From NCBI RefSeq assembly GCF_016056295.1, contig NZ_JAECZB010000023.1, positions 22,642 through 86,641 of the forward strand: a stretch of DNA of 64,000 nt, in the 5' to 3' direction. Each line of letters starts with the position of its first letter. Position 1 is the stretch's first letter. The notes beneath the pieces are model-generated. The model saw nothing but the letters and a program-made list of their open reading frames with translations, made no database searches and was not told the origin of the DNA. The translations under genes and the position numbers were made by a program. Source of the stretch: Atlanticothrix silvestris CENA357 (GTDB lineage Bacteria > Cyanobacteriota > Cyanobacteriia > Cyanobacteriales > Nostocaceae). This document shows, in pieces, positions 9,267 to 20,100 of this stretch.

Positions 9267-10805
9267 ATGAATCTTTCGTTTCAAGAATTAGGAATTTCAC
9301 AAGAACGTGTTGAGCTATTAGAAAAAATCGGCTTTACCGCACCTACTAACATTCAAGCTCAAGCTATTCCCCAACTGCTAGAAGGTCGGGATGTAGTCGG
9401 TCAATCCCAAACAGGAACAGGCAAAACAGCAGCATTTACACTGCCGATTTTAGAACGGTTGGATGTTAACCAAAGAGCTGTGCAAGCCCTGGTATTAACC
9501 CCCACCCGTGAGTTAGCAATTCAAGTTCACGATGCCGTTGCTCAATTCATGGGTAACGATGGATTGCGAGTGTTAGCAATCTATGGTGGACAATCAATTG
9601 ACCGCCAAATGTTACAACTCAAACGTGGTGTCCACATGGTTGTGGGTACTCCAGGACGGATGATAGATTTACTGGATCGGGGCTGTTTGAAACTCGATCA
9701 GGTGAAGTGGTTTGTGTTGGATGAAGCCGATGAAATGTTGAGCATGGGCTTTATCGACGATGTAGTGAAAATTCTTTCTCAAGCACCTACAGATCGGCAA
9801 ACAGCTTTGTTCTCAGCAACTATGCCGCCATCGATTCGCATGCTGGTGAACAAATTTTTGCGATCGCCTGCGACAGTCACCGTCGAACAACCAAAAGCTG
9901 CTCCTAATAAAATTAATCAAGTAGCTTATCTCATACCTCGCCACTGGACAAAAGCCAAAGCTTTACAGCCGATTCTGGAAATGGAAGATCCAGAGACAGC
10001 TTTAATCTTTGTGCGTACCAGACGTACAGCCGCAGAACTCACCAATCAACTACAAGCTGCTGGTCATAGCGTCGATGAATATCACGGCGACTTATCGCAA
10101 CAAGCACGGGAACGATTATTAAGCAGATTCCGTAATCGTCAGGTGCGCTGGGTGGTAGCAACTGATATTGCGGCACGAGGATTAGATGTCGATCAACTAT
10201 CCCATGTGATCAACTACGACTTGCCTGATAGTGTGGAAACCTACGTCCATCGGATTGGTCGTACTGGTCGAGCTGGTAAAGAAGGAACGGCTATTTCTTT
10301 AGTTCAGCCTTTTGAGCGACGTAAACAACAGGCATTTGAGCGCCATAACCGTCAAAGTTGGCAATTGCTAACAATTCCCACACGGGCACAAATTGAGGCT
10401 AGACACATCAATAAGTTGCAAGAACAAGTTGGAGAAGCCTTAACTGGCGAACGCCTAGCTTCATTCTTGCCAATAGTTAGCGAACTGATTGAAAAATATG
10501 ATGCTCATGCGATCGCCGCAGCTGCGTTGCAAATCGCTTACGATGAAACCCGTCCCGCTTGGTTGCAATCAGGAGTGGATCCCCAAGAAGACAACAGTCC
10601 CCTTCCTAAACCCAAGCTGAGCAAGCGTCGTGAGTCTTCTGGTGAACGTAGCCGTTCCTCTTGGGTCAAATCAGACTCCAACGGTGGCGAAGAAGAAAGA
10701 CGAGGAACTCCTAAGCCCAAACTGCGGGCAACACATCGTGAACCTTCTGTATCACCTAATAGCAAAAAACTCGGTTCACATACAGCTAGAGAATCAGCTT
10801 CTTAG
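9267..10805 (+). CDS. crhR: DEAD-box RNA helicase, CrhR type
   Basis: ATP-dependent RNA helicase, in cyanobacteria linked to cold and redox response (known of CrhR). 512 residues. ATG at 9267 with AGGAG six bases upstream; the in-frame TTG just before it is not needed. Motifs in order: Q-motif region at the N-terminus, SQTGTGKT (about 46-53), PTRELAIQV, TPGRMID, DEAD at 152-155, SAT, then helicase domain 2 with ARGLDV and HRIGRTGRAGKEG. The C-terminal extension (about 360-512) ends in a basic Ser/Arg/Pro-rich tail (SKRRESSGERSRSS), probably RNA-binding. It is second in the rimO-crhR unit and is followed by an intrinsic terminator. Confidence 0.93.
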   Translation: MNLSFQELGISQERVELLEKIGFTAPTNIQAQAIPQLLEGRDVVGQSQTGTGKTAAFTLPILERLDVNQRAVQALVLTPTRELAIQVHDAVAQFMGNDGLRVLAIYGGQSIDRQMLQLKRGVHMVVGTPGRMIDLLDRGCLKLDQVKWFVLDEADEMLSMGFIDDVVKILSQAPTDRQTALFSATMPPSIRMLVNKFLRSPATVTVEQPKAAPNKINQVAYLIPRHWTKAKALQPILEMEDPETALIFVRTRRTAAELTNQLQAAGHSVDEYHGDLSQQARERLLSRFRNRQVRWVVATDIAARGLDVDQLSHVINYDLPDSVETYVHRIGRTGRAGKEGTAISLVQPFERRKQQAFERHNRQSWQLLTIPTRAQIEARHINKLQEQVGEALTGERLASFLPIVSELIEKYDAHAIAAAALQIAYDETRPAWLQSGVDPQEDNSPLPKPKLSKRRESSGERSRSSWVKSDSNGGEEERRGTPKPKLRATHREPSVSPNSKKLGSHTARESAS

Positions 10806-10924
10806 TCAAAAATCAAAAGTTGATGGCGAGTTAGTACACTTTTTTCCCAAAAGGAAGAGACTAGCGCCAAGGGGATGGTTTCCTAGGCCACTTACTAAAA
10901 GTAGGCTTGGGCTATTGCCTGCTT

Positions 10925-10967
10925 AAAGCAGTGGCTCACCATGAGCAACTGCTTTCAATTCTTATTT
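10925..10967 (+). terminator. Intrinsic terminator of rimO-crhR
   Basis: Inverted repeat AAAGCAGT ... ACTGCTTT (10925-10932 and 10948-10955) with a second inner stem GCTC/GAGC, followed by a T-rich stretch (CAATTCTTATTTT). It is placed 120 bases after the crhR stop codon. Confidence 0.7.
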
Positions 10968-11173
10968 TGACAGTAACCGTGGGTACGCCGGATGCTTGAA
11001 AGACCTATGGAGAATCTTTAAATCCTGTAGTTATTAAGGCAAGACTCGTTGAAGTAGGACTCGCGTGATTCTTAGCTAGGCGATGAAAAAGCGAGTTACA
11101 GAAAGCTTTGCTCAGGAGTACACAGATAGAATTGCGATCGCCTTGAGAAAGCATCTTCGTCCTGTGGATGACA

Positions 11174-11355
11174 CTATCCCTGTTCTGTCACTCTCGGAAA
11201 ACAATAATCGAAGCAATATTCTGAAACTTTGATTGAGCCAAGCTTTGAGGCTTTATTTTCTAACAGTAACTAAAATTTATAGCCAAAACTTAGAAATTAA
11301 AGCCTCGAAAGGCTTTCAGCGATTGGGTTCTCCCAAAGTGATAAAAGAGGGCTAT
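11174..11355. mobile_element. 174-bp MITE, copy A
   Basis: The element at 11178-11351 is identical over all 174 bases, in reverse orientation, to 34880-35053. Its ends form imperfect terminal inverted repeats (CCCTGTTCTGTCACTCTCGG against CCCTCTTTTATCACTTTGGG, 15 of 20 matching). A 4-bp direct repeat CTAT flanks it at 11174-11177 and 11352-11355. There is no meaningful coding capacity, so it is a non-autonomous element. Perfect identity of the two copies points to recent mobility. Confidence 0.88.
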
Positions 11356-11797
11356 ATACATGTTGAGTGTGCTCAATGTAACTTTTTATGTTGCATCAAG
11401 CAAAAATTACCAAAAAATTAAAACCACTACCAGGTCAATACAAAAATTGTGTTTGACCTAGTCTTGATTTTGGTAGTGCATATATTCCCCAAAGGTGGGC
11501 GCAATCCACGTTGATTGCATTCGTGAACACGTCACATAATGCACAACCAATTCCTATTTTTTCAAATAAAACTATTTTTGGTTATTTTATATGAGTCAGC
11601 AGACTCCTGCCCAAGTTTATTTGATAACTGGGTAGCATTGACAAGCTTGGTCATCAACTGGCTGCATCGGGGATCACAACAGAATTGCTTACCCCTCCCC
11701 TATTCCTAGCGAAAGCCTAGAGATAGCAGATTTTATACAGTACTCAGCCAAACAAGAGACTGCAAATTTCATCTAAAAACTTCAAATTCCAAATCAA

Positions 11798-13096
11798 TTA
11801 ATTCCGTGGTGGTGTACGCCGATTACGAAGAAAATCCGGAATATCTAATCCAGTTTTTTCTTTGGGCTCTGCAACTGGTGTTGGGGGATTAACTGTTGGG
11901 GTTTGTGGTGTTTGTGTTGGTGTTGATCGCTTGGCCGGAGTTACTACTCTGGCGTTAGCCACGTTTTGTTGTGGCGCTGCTTGCACTTCACCTGTAAATC
12001 CAGTAGCAATTACTGTAATTCTCACCTCACCCTGTAGCCTGTCATCAATCACTGCCCCAAAAATAATATTGGCATTGGGATCAACTACTTCATATATTGC
12101 TTCTGCGGCAGCATTCACTTCATGTAGGGTGAGGTCGCTACCACCAGTAATATTAAAGACAACTCCTCTAGCTCCTTCAATAGAACATTCCAATAATGGT
12201 GAAGAAATAGCGGCAATTGCTGCTTCTCTAGCTCTTGATTTGCCTGAACTGACACCTATACCCATCAATGCTGATCCCGCATCGGCCATCACAGCTCGGA
12301 CATCGGCAAAGTCAACGTTTACTAAACCAGGAATCGTGATGATATCTGAAATTCCTTGTACACCTTGACGCAGCACATCATCTGCATAGCGAAAAGCTTC
12401 TTGTACGGGGGTTTGCTCAGGTATCACCTCCAGTAACTTGTTGTTGGGAATGATAATTAATGTATCTACCCTACTTTTTAGCCCCTCAATACCTTGTTCT
12501 GCCTGACTGGTGCGGCGACGACCTTCAAAAACAAATGGACGAGTCACTACGCCAACAGTGAGAGCGCCCATCTCTTTTGCTACTTCTGCAACAATGGGGG
12601 CAGCACCTGTGCCAGTACCACCTCCCATGCCAGCCGTGATAAATACTAAATCAGCTCCTTCTAAAGCTGTGGCAATTTCGTCTCGTGATTCCTCCGCTGC
12701 CTTTTGACCAATGGCAGGATTACCACCTGCTCCTAAACCCCGCGTTAGCTTTTGTCCAATCTGCAACCGACTGGGGGCCCCTGCCAAAGTTAAAGCTTGG
12801 GCATCAGTATTAATTGACCAAAACTCTACTCCAGAAACATCAGACTCAATCATCCGGTTAACCGCATTTCCGCCACCACCACCGACACCAATCACTTTTA
12901 TGTTGGCAACTCGGCCTGGAACAATTTCGCCAATTCTGCTATTTTCCGTAGTAATCCTTTTACTATCGTTGTTTTGTCCAAAGTTCAGCCCAGAATGATT
13001 AAAGGGATTAGTCGAATTAGCTGCCAGTGAAAATCCTGGCTGCCCCACAGATTGGGAGTTTTTATAGGTAAGCTCTTGGTTATTATCAAGTGTCAT
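11798..13096 (-). CDS. ftsZ: Cell division protein FtsZ
   Basis: Tubulin-like GTPase that forms the division ring (known). 432 residues, longer than the E. coli protein because of an N-terminal extension of about 60 residues ([21 protein letters not shown]...) usual in filamentous cyanobacteria. Seen: [15 protein letters not shown], the tubulin signature GGGTGTG at about 158-164, the T7 loop region [11 protein letters not shown], and a Pro/Thr-rich linker ([17 protein letters not shown]) ending in the conserved tail [12 protein letters not shown], which binds partner proteins. ftsQ lies upstream on the same strand, separated by 1.2 kb that includes one hypothetical ORF. Confidence 0.97.
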   Translation of the reverse strand: MTLDNNQELTYKNSQSVGQPGFSLAANSTNPFNHSGLNFGQNNDSKRITTENSRIGEIVPGRVANIKVIGVGGGGGNAVNRMIESDVSGVEFWSINTDAQALTLAGAPSRLQIGQKLTRGLGAGGNPAIGQKAAEESRDEIATALEGADLVFITAGMGGGTGTGAAPIVAEVAKEMGALTVGVVTRPFVFEGRRRTSQAEQGIEGLKSRVDTLIIIPNNKLLEVIPEQTPVQEAFRYADDVLRQGVQGISDIITIPGLVNVDFADVRAVMADAGSALMGIGVSSGKSRAREAAIAAISSPLLECSIEGARGVVFNITGGSDLTLHEVNAAAEAIYEVVDPNANIIFGAVIDDRLQGEVRITVIATGFTGEVQAAPQQNVANARVVTPAKRSTPTQTPQTPTVNPPTPVAEPKEKTGLDIPDFLRNRRTPPRN

Positions 13097-13330
13097 TGGA
13101 TTTGTGAAAGGGTAGATAAACGACTTTTTCAGGTGTTCTTCACCTAAGAGTCAACTATAGTTGGACACTGCCTCATGGCACTGTTCTTTATTGTGATCAC
13201 TACTTCCAACCTTAACAAGATTGAAAATGCGAAAATTTGCTACGGCATAAGCTATGAAAGCAGTTGCTTGCACAGCTAATTCTAGAGAAGTATACATAAT
13301 AACTTCCACACGATATGAATATTTTCACTA

Positions 13331-13765
13331 CTATTGTGCCAATTTGGCATGGCAATACCTTTGATATACCCAAGGCTCTCCTAATAATCCTGTTAATGAT
13401 TGAGATTGGCTATTACTTTGGCAACTAGCAGTACTTGTTTTTTTTACATTAACAGCCACATTCATTGCATTTAAGTTGTATATTTTATTCATGATTAAAA
13501 GAATAAGATACTGAGAACACGGGTTCTTTTTTCCCAAATGATTAATACTATCGGCCAATTTTAGGCAATCAAACATACATCTAATAGTAGTATAAGTAAC
13601 ATCATGTTTAGCTTGCTCAGCAGATAGTATGTCTTGCAAAGATGTGCTGTAATCGTCCATCTCAATTGCCTTAATCATATAGTCGATAGATTTAACCGTT
13701 AGAAATGATTGCAACTTAAGACACAAATGTTGCCTTCTTTTACTTAACTGTAAAGTTAAAGACAA
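13331..13765 (-). CDS. Hypothetical protein between ftsQ and ftsZ
   Basis: 144 residues, not recognised. The middle part (KAIEMDDYSTSLQDILSAEQAKHDVTYTTIRCMFDCLKLADSINHLG) looks helical and protein-like. The rest (Lys/Ser/Cys-rich, ending LTGLLGEPWVYQRYCHAKLAQ) is less so. There is no signal peptide or membrane segment, and no clear ribosome site before the ATG. Its place between two division genes on the same strand is the only context. It could be a lineage-specific gene or a chance frame. Confidence 0.35.
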   Translation of the reverse strand: MSLTLQLSKRRQHLCLKLQSFLTVKSIDYMIKAIEMDDYSTSLQDILSAEQAKHDVTYTTIRCMFDCLKLADSINHLGKKNPCSQYLILLIMNKIYNLNAMNVAVNVKKTSTASCQSNSQSQSLTGLLGEPWVYQRYCHAKLAQ

Positions 13766-14339
13766 GGAAGACTATGCTTATCAGTTATATAACATCCTGA
13801 TTGATTTGCTATTTGGTGTGCCTGAATAGAGGTTTTTTTAGTATAAAATTCTATGGTGTCAGAACTTTCGCCAGGGCAATTAACAAACCAGGAAAACCAA
13901 ACATCCTTTAGGTAGTTGTGACAAAAATTTTCCTACTCGTGTCCCTACGGAGAAGCAAGCTACGCCTGGCATCTTCGTCAGGAGAAGAGTAGTTGTCCTC
14001 AAAGCGTCTACACCAGTGTTTTGCAATGAAAAACTCACGCATTTTCTCTTTTATAAGCTGGGTTCAGTCAAAGATTGGGTAGGTACAAGGCATTTTTCAC
14101 ACCAGATACCATCATCCGATTGTCTAACATATTGCACTCCTCGACCAGATCTTAGGGTAACAATTGTAGGCCTTTTAATCTTGAATGAGGACTGACGATT
14201 GCTCTTCCTCGTCTAAATTAATTAAAAATTGACGCTAATTTTTTGGCTTGATTAGAAAAGTGAAAATAATCAATATATTTAGCAAACATAAAATTTCTTA
14301 ATTGACTAGAATTTACTCAATTGAACATACTGGATATTT
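13766..14339. other. Intergenic region upstream of the hypothetical ORF
   Basis: 574 bases without a gene. It contains a GC-richer block at about 13935-13990 (GTCCCTACGGAGAAGCAAGC ... GCATCTTCGTCAGGAGAA) of the dispersed palindromic type common in this genome. The rest is AT-rich. Confidence 0.4.
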
Positions 14340-15185
14340 CTAGGGAATTTGAGAGTCAATCTTTGGATTTTTTTGGTTCATACGTACTAATGGAGATTCG
14401 GGATTTTTCAGATCAATATACTCTATTTGGCTGGGATTGAGCTTTGCAGATAAATGGCGCATTTGAGCAAGTAACTTAATTTGTTCAGGTAATTGAGGAC
14501 TTGGGGCACCAAGATGCACATTTCCTAATTCTGTTTTCAAAATTAAATTCGTTGGATCTTGGCAATCAATTTCCATAATTTTCACAGAACTTTGGTTCAA
14601 AGATGGATAAAGCTGACTCCAGTAGGATCTGTATTGTGCTGGCAACCCAATAACTTTGAGACTCGGCAATTTGACGGCAGGATTCACTAATTTGTATTTT
14701 TCTAAAGGTATCCAAACCCCACTTGCGTCTAGTAAGCCCGTAGATACTTGTTTATTGTTAATATCAGCATTTGGTAATTTTGGCTGTTGAGCGATCGCTA
14801 CAGGTACTCGTTCTTGGATTTCAATGATTAATCCAGGAGGAAAAAGACGACGAGTGACGGTTGCTTGGGCAATAGCTGGTTGTTGCTTCAAAGAATCGGC
14901 GATCGCAGATGGTTCAATCCGCCATAAAGACTGAGGATAGGAAAGCGTCAAAAATGACTGCATTGCCTCTTCCGACAGCACTTGATTCCCTGATTTCATC
15001 ACAATTTGCTTGGAAGCATTGAGTACCCATGTTGGTTGGATTGCCACCCATAGTGAACCACCAGCCAGACCACTAATGGCCAAGGTACGCCAAATAGCCT
15101 GAAGAATTTTCATCTGCCGCCGCCGACGTAATTTCTGACGGCGCTGGGCTAAATCTGTATGGGAAACTGAGATTATGCCAGCCAT
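14340..15185 (-). CDS. ftsQ: FtsQ-type cell division protein (POTRA domain)
   Basis: Bitopic membrane protein of the divisome that links early and late division proteins (known of FtsQ/DivIB). 281 residues: a basic cytoplasmic N-terminus (QRRQKLRRRRQMK), one membrane helix at about 33-52 (TLAISGLAGGSLWVAI), then a POTRA domain with the conserved QPAIAQATVTRRLFPPGLIIEIQER pattern and VPVAIAQ, and the FtsQ domain (GVWIPLEKY, LPSLKVIG, MRHLSAKLNPSQIEYIDL). Start chosen at the ATG of MAGIISVSHTD. Order ftsQ then ftsZ is standard for cyanobacteria. Confidence 0.92.
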   Translation of the reverse strand: MAGIISVSHTDLAQRRQKLRRRRQMKILQAIWRTLAISGLAGGSLWVAIQPTWVLNASKQIVMKSGNQVLSEEAMQSFLTLSYPQSLWRIEPSAIADSLKQQPAIAQATVTRRLFPPGLIIEIQERVPVAIAQQPKLPNADINNKQVSTGLLDASGVWIPLEKYKLVNPAVKLPSLKVIGLPAQYRSYWSQLYPSLNQSSVKIMEIDCQDPTNLILKTELGNVHLGAPSPQLPEQIKLLAQMRHLSAKLNPSQIEYIDLKNPESPLVRMNQKNPKIDSQIP

Positions 15186-15340
15186 TTAAACCCCTTTTTG
15201 GTTTCGGTTCTATTCTTCGGTTTGAGAGTAACTGATTAACTACAGTAAACCCTGTCAGCATCTCTTTGCTATATCTTGCTAGATTTAGTACATATAACTG
15301 CTCCATCAATGGCTACACAAATCAAGAACAGTAATACATA

Positions 15341-15354
15341 GTAGCTTTTTCTAC
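15341..15354 (+). promoter_or_regulatory. NtcA-type site upstream of the P-loop ATPase gene
   Basis: GTAGCTTTTTCTAC is a match to the NtcA consensus GTA-N8-TAC. On the plus strand, 23 bases further on, lies TAATTT, a TAN3T -10 hexamer at the spacing seen in NtcA-activated promoters (20-24). The ATPase gene starts about 260 bases downstream. About 16 GTA-N8-TAC matches are expected by chance in 64 kb, so this is a candidate only. Confidence 0.35.
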
Positions 15355-15612
15355 CCAATTAACTAATGCACATAAGTTAATTTTTAGTCAAGTAAAAGCT
15401 TAAAGATTATCAAAAGCTCAATAGCATCTCTAAAAAAGACGGATATACTGTACCCATCAGGGTAAATTAAATCTCTATCATGGTACTGACTGTTGCTTGT
15501 CGCAATTCTGCATCGAGCGCTGTACTCTGCAATATTATCAATTGCGAGCTAATTAAGTACTCATACAAATGGTGGAGATAAAAGTATATAAAAAGACAAA
15601 AAACGCATTTAC

Positions 15613-16953
15613 ATGAGAAATACACTGAATCTGTCACGCTTTTACAAAGCATGTAACCCTAGCTACACGTTAAATATGGGTAATGTGTTGGATCAGCAGT
15701 ACTACATCGATTTTGCCGATGTACGGGGTTGTAAGATTGTTGAGGAATTACAACGTACTATCAGTCGTATTTCTCCCGATGAGCCAACCTGCCAGTTATT
15801 TACGGGGCATATTGGCTGCGGTAAATCAACGGAGTTGCAGCGCCTTAAAGCAGAACTAGAAGTAGCAGGATTTCATGTAGTTTATTTTGAGTCCAGTCAA
15901 GACTTAGACATGGCGGACATTGATGTCAGTGATATTTTGTTGAGTGTAGCCCGCCAAGTTAGTGTCAGTTTAGAAGCAATTGGCATCAAATTAAAACCCG
16001 GTTACTTTATCAATCTGTTTAAAGAAATTGGGGATTTTTTACAAAGTCCCATCGAACTTTCTGGACAAGCAGAATTGTCTTTAGGTATTGCCAAAATTAC
16101 AGCTAAAACTAAAGGTAGCGCCCAGTTACGAAATCAGTTAAGGCAATATCTGGAACCACGTACCAATAGTATTTTGCAAGCTATTAATGAAGAGGTATTA
16201 GACAAGGCTGTTGAACAACTCAAGTTAAGAGGTCAAAAAGGACTGGTTGTTATAGTAGATAACCTGGATAGAGTTGATATGCGCCCTGTTGCATCTGGGC
16301 GGACACAACCAGAATATCTCTTCATTGACCGAGGTGAACAATTACGCCGACTTAAATGCCACTTAGTTTACACAATTCCCCTAGCATTAATTTTTTCCAA
16401 TGAGTATGAAACACTCAAAAACCGATTGGGTGGAGGCATTGCACCTAAAGTTTTGCCAATGGTACGAGTGCGACAAAGAGATAGTAGTGACTACGAACCA
16501 GGAATGTCACTATTACGCCAATTAGTGTTAGCAAGAGCTTTTCCAGAAGTTTCTTATAATCAAAGACTGTCATTAATTACAGAATTATTCGATTATCCAG
16601 AAACCCTTGATCGTTTATGTCGCGTCAGTGGCGGTCACATCCGTAATTTATTGGGTTTGCTTTATAGTTGTCTTCAGCGGCAAGATCCACCTTTTTCTAG
16701 AGATTGTTTAGAAGCTGTAATTAAGGATTACCGTGATGATTTGCTATTAGCTATTGATGAATATCAGTGGGAATTACTGTTTGAAGTGGTGCAGCAGCAG
16801 AGCGTTAAAGGCGAGTCTGATTACCAAAGTTTACTGCGAAGTATGTATTTATTTGAATACCGCGATCCTCTGGGGCGCTGGTTTGGTATTAGCCCAGCAT
16901 TAGCAGAAACAGAAAAAGTTATAAATTGGCAGCAAAAAAAAGTCACGAAATAA
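15613..16953 (+). CDS. P-loop ATPase partnered with a STAND-WD40 protein
   Basis: 446-residue ATPase of unknown role. The N-terminal segment LSRFYKACNPSYTL...YYIDFADVRGCKI is, as I recognise it, conserved in a cyanobacterial family of such ATPases and supports the start at 15613. Walker A GHIGCGKST is at about 65-73 and Walker B LVVIVDNLDRV at about 213-222. Sensor-like and arginine-rich segments follow (LVYTIPLALIF, SGGHIRNLLGLLYSCLQR), with a winged-helix-like C-terminal part ending PLGRWFGISPAL. No membrane segment. It is followed after 185 bases by the TPR-STAND-WD40 gene on the same strand; pairs of this kind recur in cyanobacteria. A regulatory or defence role is inference. Confidence 0.8.
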   Translation: MRNTLNLSRFYKACNPSYTLNMGNVLDQQYYIDFADVRGCKIVEELQRTISRISPDEPTCQLFTGHIGCGKSTELQRLKAELEVAGFHVVYFESSQDLDMADIDVSDILLSVARQVSVSLEAIGIKLKPGYFINLFKEIGDFLQSPIELSGQAELSLGIAKITAKTKGSAQLRNQLRQYLEPRTNSILQAINEEVLDKAVEQLKLRGQKGLVVIVDNLDRVDMRPVASGRTQPEYLFIDRGEQLRRLKCHLVYTIPLALIFSNEYETLKNRLGGGIAPKVLPMVRVRQRDSSDYEPGMSLLRQLVLARAFPEVSYNQRLSLITELFDYPETLDRLCRVSGGHIRNLLGLLYSCLQRQDPPFSRDCLEAVIKDYRDDLLLAIDEYQWELLFEVVQQQSVKGESDYQSLLRSMYLFEYRDPLGRWFGISPALAETEKVINWQQKKVTK

Positions 16954-17138
16954 GAATATAAAAAATTAAGAATTCAATAAAAGTTGAATTAAAAATAGAT
17001 GTCTGGATGGCATCATCTGGAGTTCTTCGTAATCTGCATGTTTACGGCAAGCTACTACACAGTTGGAAAGGTTATTTATGCCTTTTCAATTTTTAATATG
17101 CAATTTTTTATTATTCCTTTATAGATCGGTTTTTAGTT

Positions 17139-20100
17139 ATGACACAGTGGCAACTCATAGCAGCGATCGCCGAAAATAATCAGCAATCTCTGCAAAGGTT
17201 AGTTCGATCAATTCATCTCTCCCAAGGTCAATTTTCGCTGATATTAGTCCGATGTAATTATGGACAATTGCGTGAACAAATGTTGGATGCTCTCCACTCT
17301 TTTACTAAAGATATAAATTTAAAAGAGATATTTATCCAACCATCAACTACTGTTTTACACAACAAAATAGTTACAGAATTATTTCTAGATCATTCTGCTG
17401 TTGTGACGGATTCTTTACCATCAGCTTTAATGGTGTTTGGTCTAGAGTCAGTTATTTATCTCGAAGACTTACTGACTGGTATCAACCAGGCACGAGATAT
17501 TTATGCAGCTACATTTTCTTTTCCATTAGTTTTGTGGTTGCAAGATGAAGTGGCATCATTGTTAGCTAGATTAGCACCTGATTTCAAAAGCTGGGCCGCA
17601 ACCACCATCAAATTTGAAATGACTAAAGAAGATTTAATTGCCTTAATACGGCAAGAAACAGAATCTCTCTTTGGCAAAGTCTTAGAAGCTGGTGCTGCAA
17701 GATTTTTATCTAATGCTGCCCTTGATTTAGCACCAAAGTCTCAGCATCGTCTCGAAATTGAATCAGCTCGTAATGATCTTCTACGGCTATATAGTGTTCA
17801 ATTAGAACCAGGATTAGAAGCTAGTTTAGAATTTGTGTTAGGGCGAGACAAATATGCCAACGATCAGATTAACGGTGCTTTAGCCCATTATCAAAAAAGT
17901 CTAGCTCTATGGCAACAAGAAGGGAAAAAAGAAAAAGAAGAATTTCAAGAAAGAGAAAATTCCCCTTATCGACTCTGGCAGGCAATAGTATTGTTTCATT
18001 TAGGGCTATGTTACCGTCGGATGGCAGACTTACATCAGGGTGCTAATAGTAGCTACTGGCAACATGCTTTCGTTTGGTTTAAACAATGTCTAGAGGTATT
18101 AGAACAGGAACAAAGGCAAGATTTGGTTGCCAAATTTATCTTGCCTGCTTGTGAAATGCTGCAACGTTTACAAGCCTGGAAAGAATTAAAAGAATTAGCT
18201 CAAAAATCTTTATTGATGCATAAAATCTATGGCAATTCAACGCAAGTTGCTCAAGATTATGGCTTTTTGGCAGCTGTGGCAGTTTCTGAATCTAAATGGA
18301 TATTAGCTCATGAATTAGTGAATACAGCACTTTCGATTACAGAACTGGCAACAGACATTGCGCGACAACAGGAAAGTTGGTATCTTTTGCTGCTGGCACG
18401 GACACAACGGCATTTAGGTGAATGTGATGAAGCTATTAGTAACTTAGAATGGGCGCGGGTAGTTTGCGAACTACAGTATGAGCCGTTGCTGTATTTAGAG
18501 ATTTTAGAAGAATTGCGATCGCTTTACTTTTTTGAACGTCATGACTACACAGAAGCTTTTAACCTCAAGCAAGAAAAAATTCAAATAGAACATCAGTACG
18601 GTTTTCGTGCATTCATTGGTGCTAGTCAACTACAGCCGCAACGCTGCAAAATTAACCCAGTCGTGGAACCGCAAAAAATACCATTTATTCCAGAGGAAGT
18701 TGCCCAGGAAATAGCTGCTTCTGGACGACAGCAGGATGTTAATCGTTTAATTGAAAGAATTACTCGTGCTGACTATAAGCTTACGGTAATTCATGGGCTA
18801 TCGGGGGTTGGTAAAAGTTCAATTATCAAGGCTGGTTTAGTACCGGCTTTAAAAGGAAAAGCCATCGGTGAACGTATACCTTTGCCTATTATTTTATCTA
18901 GTTATACCGATTGGGTTACAGCTTTGGGACGCAATATCAACCAATTACTAGCACAAATAGAAATCCCAATTGCTATAGATTTTTCTCCTACTATACTTTT
19001 AGAAAAACTCCGGTTAGTTGCTGAATGCAATCACACAGTAGTTATTATTTTTGATCAATTTGAAGAATTTTTCTTTATTAACAACAATTCTAAAAGGATA
19101 ATTTTTTATAATTTTTTCAGTGAATGTTTAAACATTCCTTTCATTAAAATAATTCTATCTTTAAGGGAAGATTATTTACATTATTTACTAGATTTTGAAC
19201 GTTTAAGCAAGGATAATAGTGATTTAAGTGTAATCAATAAAAATATCCTTGATAAGGATATTCGTTACTATCTAGGGAAGTTTTCTACTGAAGATACAAT
19301 AGGTATTATTAAAAGTTTTACTCAACGCTCCCACTACGAACTGAGCGATGAATTAATTCAAAAATTAGTACAAGATTTAGCAGGGGAAATTGGAGAGGTA
19401 CATCCCATTGAGCTACAAATAGTTGGCGCTCAACTACAAACAGAAAATATTACAACGCTAGAACAATACAAGCTTTGCGGCGGCTCTAAAAAATTAGTTG
19501 AACGCTGGCTTGAAGAAGTTATTAAAGATTGTGGACAAGAAAATGAAGAACTGAGTTGGAAGTTATTATTTGAATTAACTGAAGAAAAAGGCACACGTCC
19601 ACTTAGGACAAAGGGTGATTTGGCGATCGCTCTGAAAAAAAACATTGATCAAACATCAGATTTTAAATCTGTTTGGGAATTAACTTTAGAGATTTTAGTC
19701 GGTTCAGGATTAGTATTACGACTGCGAGAAGAATTAGGCGATCGCTACCAATTAGTTCATGATTATTTAGTAGAACCAATTCGCCAAAAGAACAACTATG
19801 GTGTAGTTGCTGAACTAGAAAAAGTAAGAGTTGAAAAAACCAAAGCTGAAGTAGCTCAAAAACTTTCTCAAGAGCATCTCAATTTGCTTTTGCAACGGCG
19901 ACTGCGAGAAGCACGGATAGCGGGCATAGTATTGGCCATGATGGGCGGAACAATAGCAGCATTATGGTGGCAAGCCGACCTACAAAAAAGAGCAGCTATT
20001 CGCCAAACTATTAGAGCAGAACGCAGTGAAACCAACTGGAAAATTAGTACGATCGCGGCATCAAGTGAAGCTTTGTTTGCTTCTAATAAAGAATTTGATG

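Larger units (their letters stand above)
10806..11797. other. Intergenic region between crhR and ftsZ
   Basis: About 1 kb between two convergent genes. It contains the crhR terminator (10925-10967) and MITE copy A (11178-11351). If the MITE and one CTAT copy are removed, a 66-codon frame from the ATG at 11083 (MKKRVTESFAQEYTDRI...) runs to the stop at 11459-11461. Its reality is uncertain. A hairpin built from ACTACCA/TGGTAGT and AGGTCAA/TTGACCT lies at about 11425-11480. Nothing else was recognised. Confidence 0.5.

Noticed and set aside
11233..11421. 62-codon open frame after crhR
   Set aside because: It runs through MITE copy A and its flank, so it is a chance frame made by the element.
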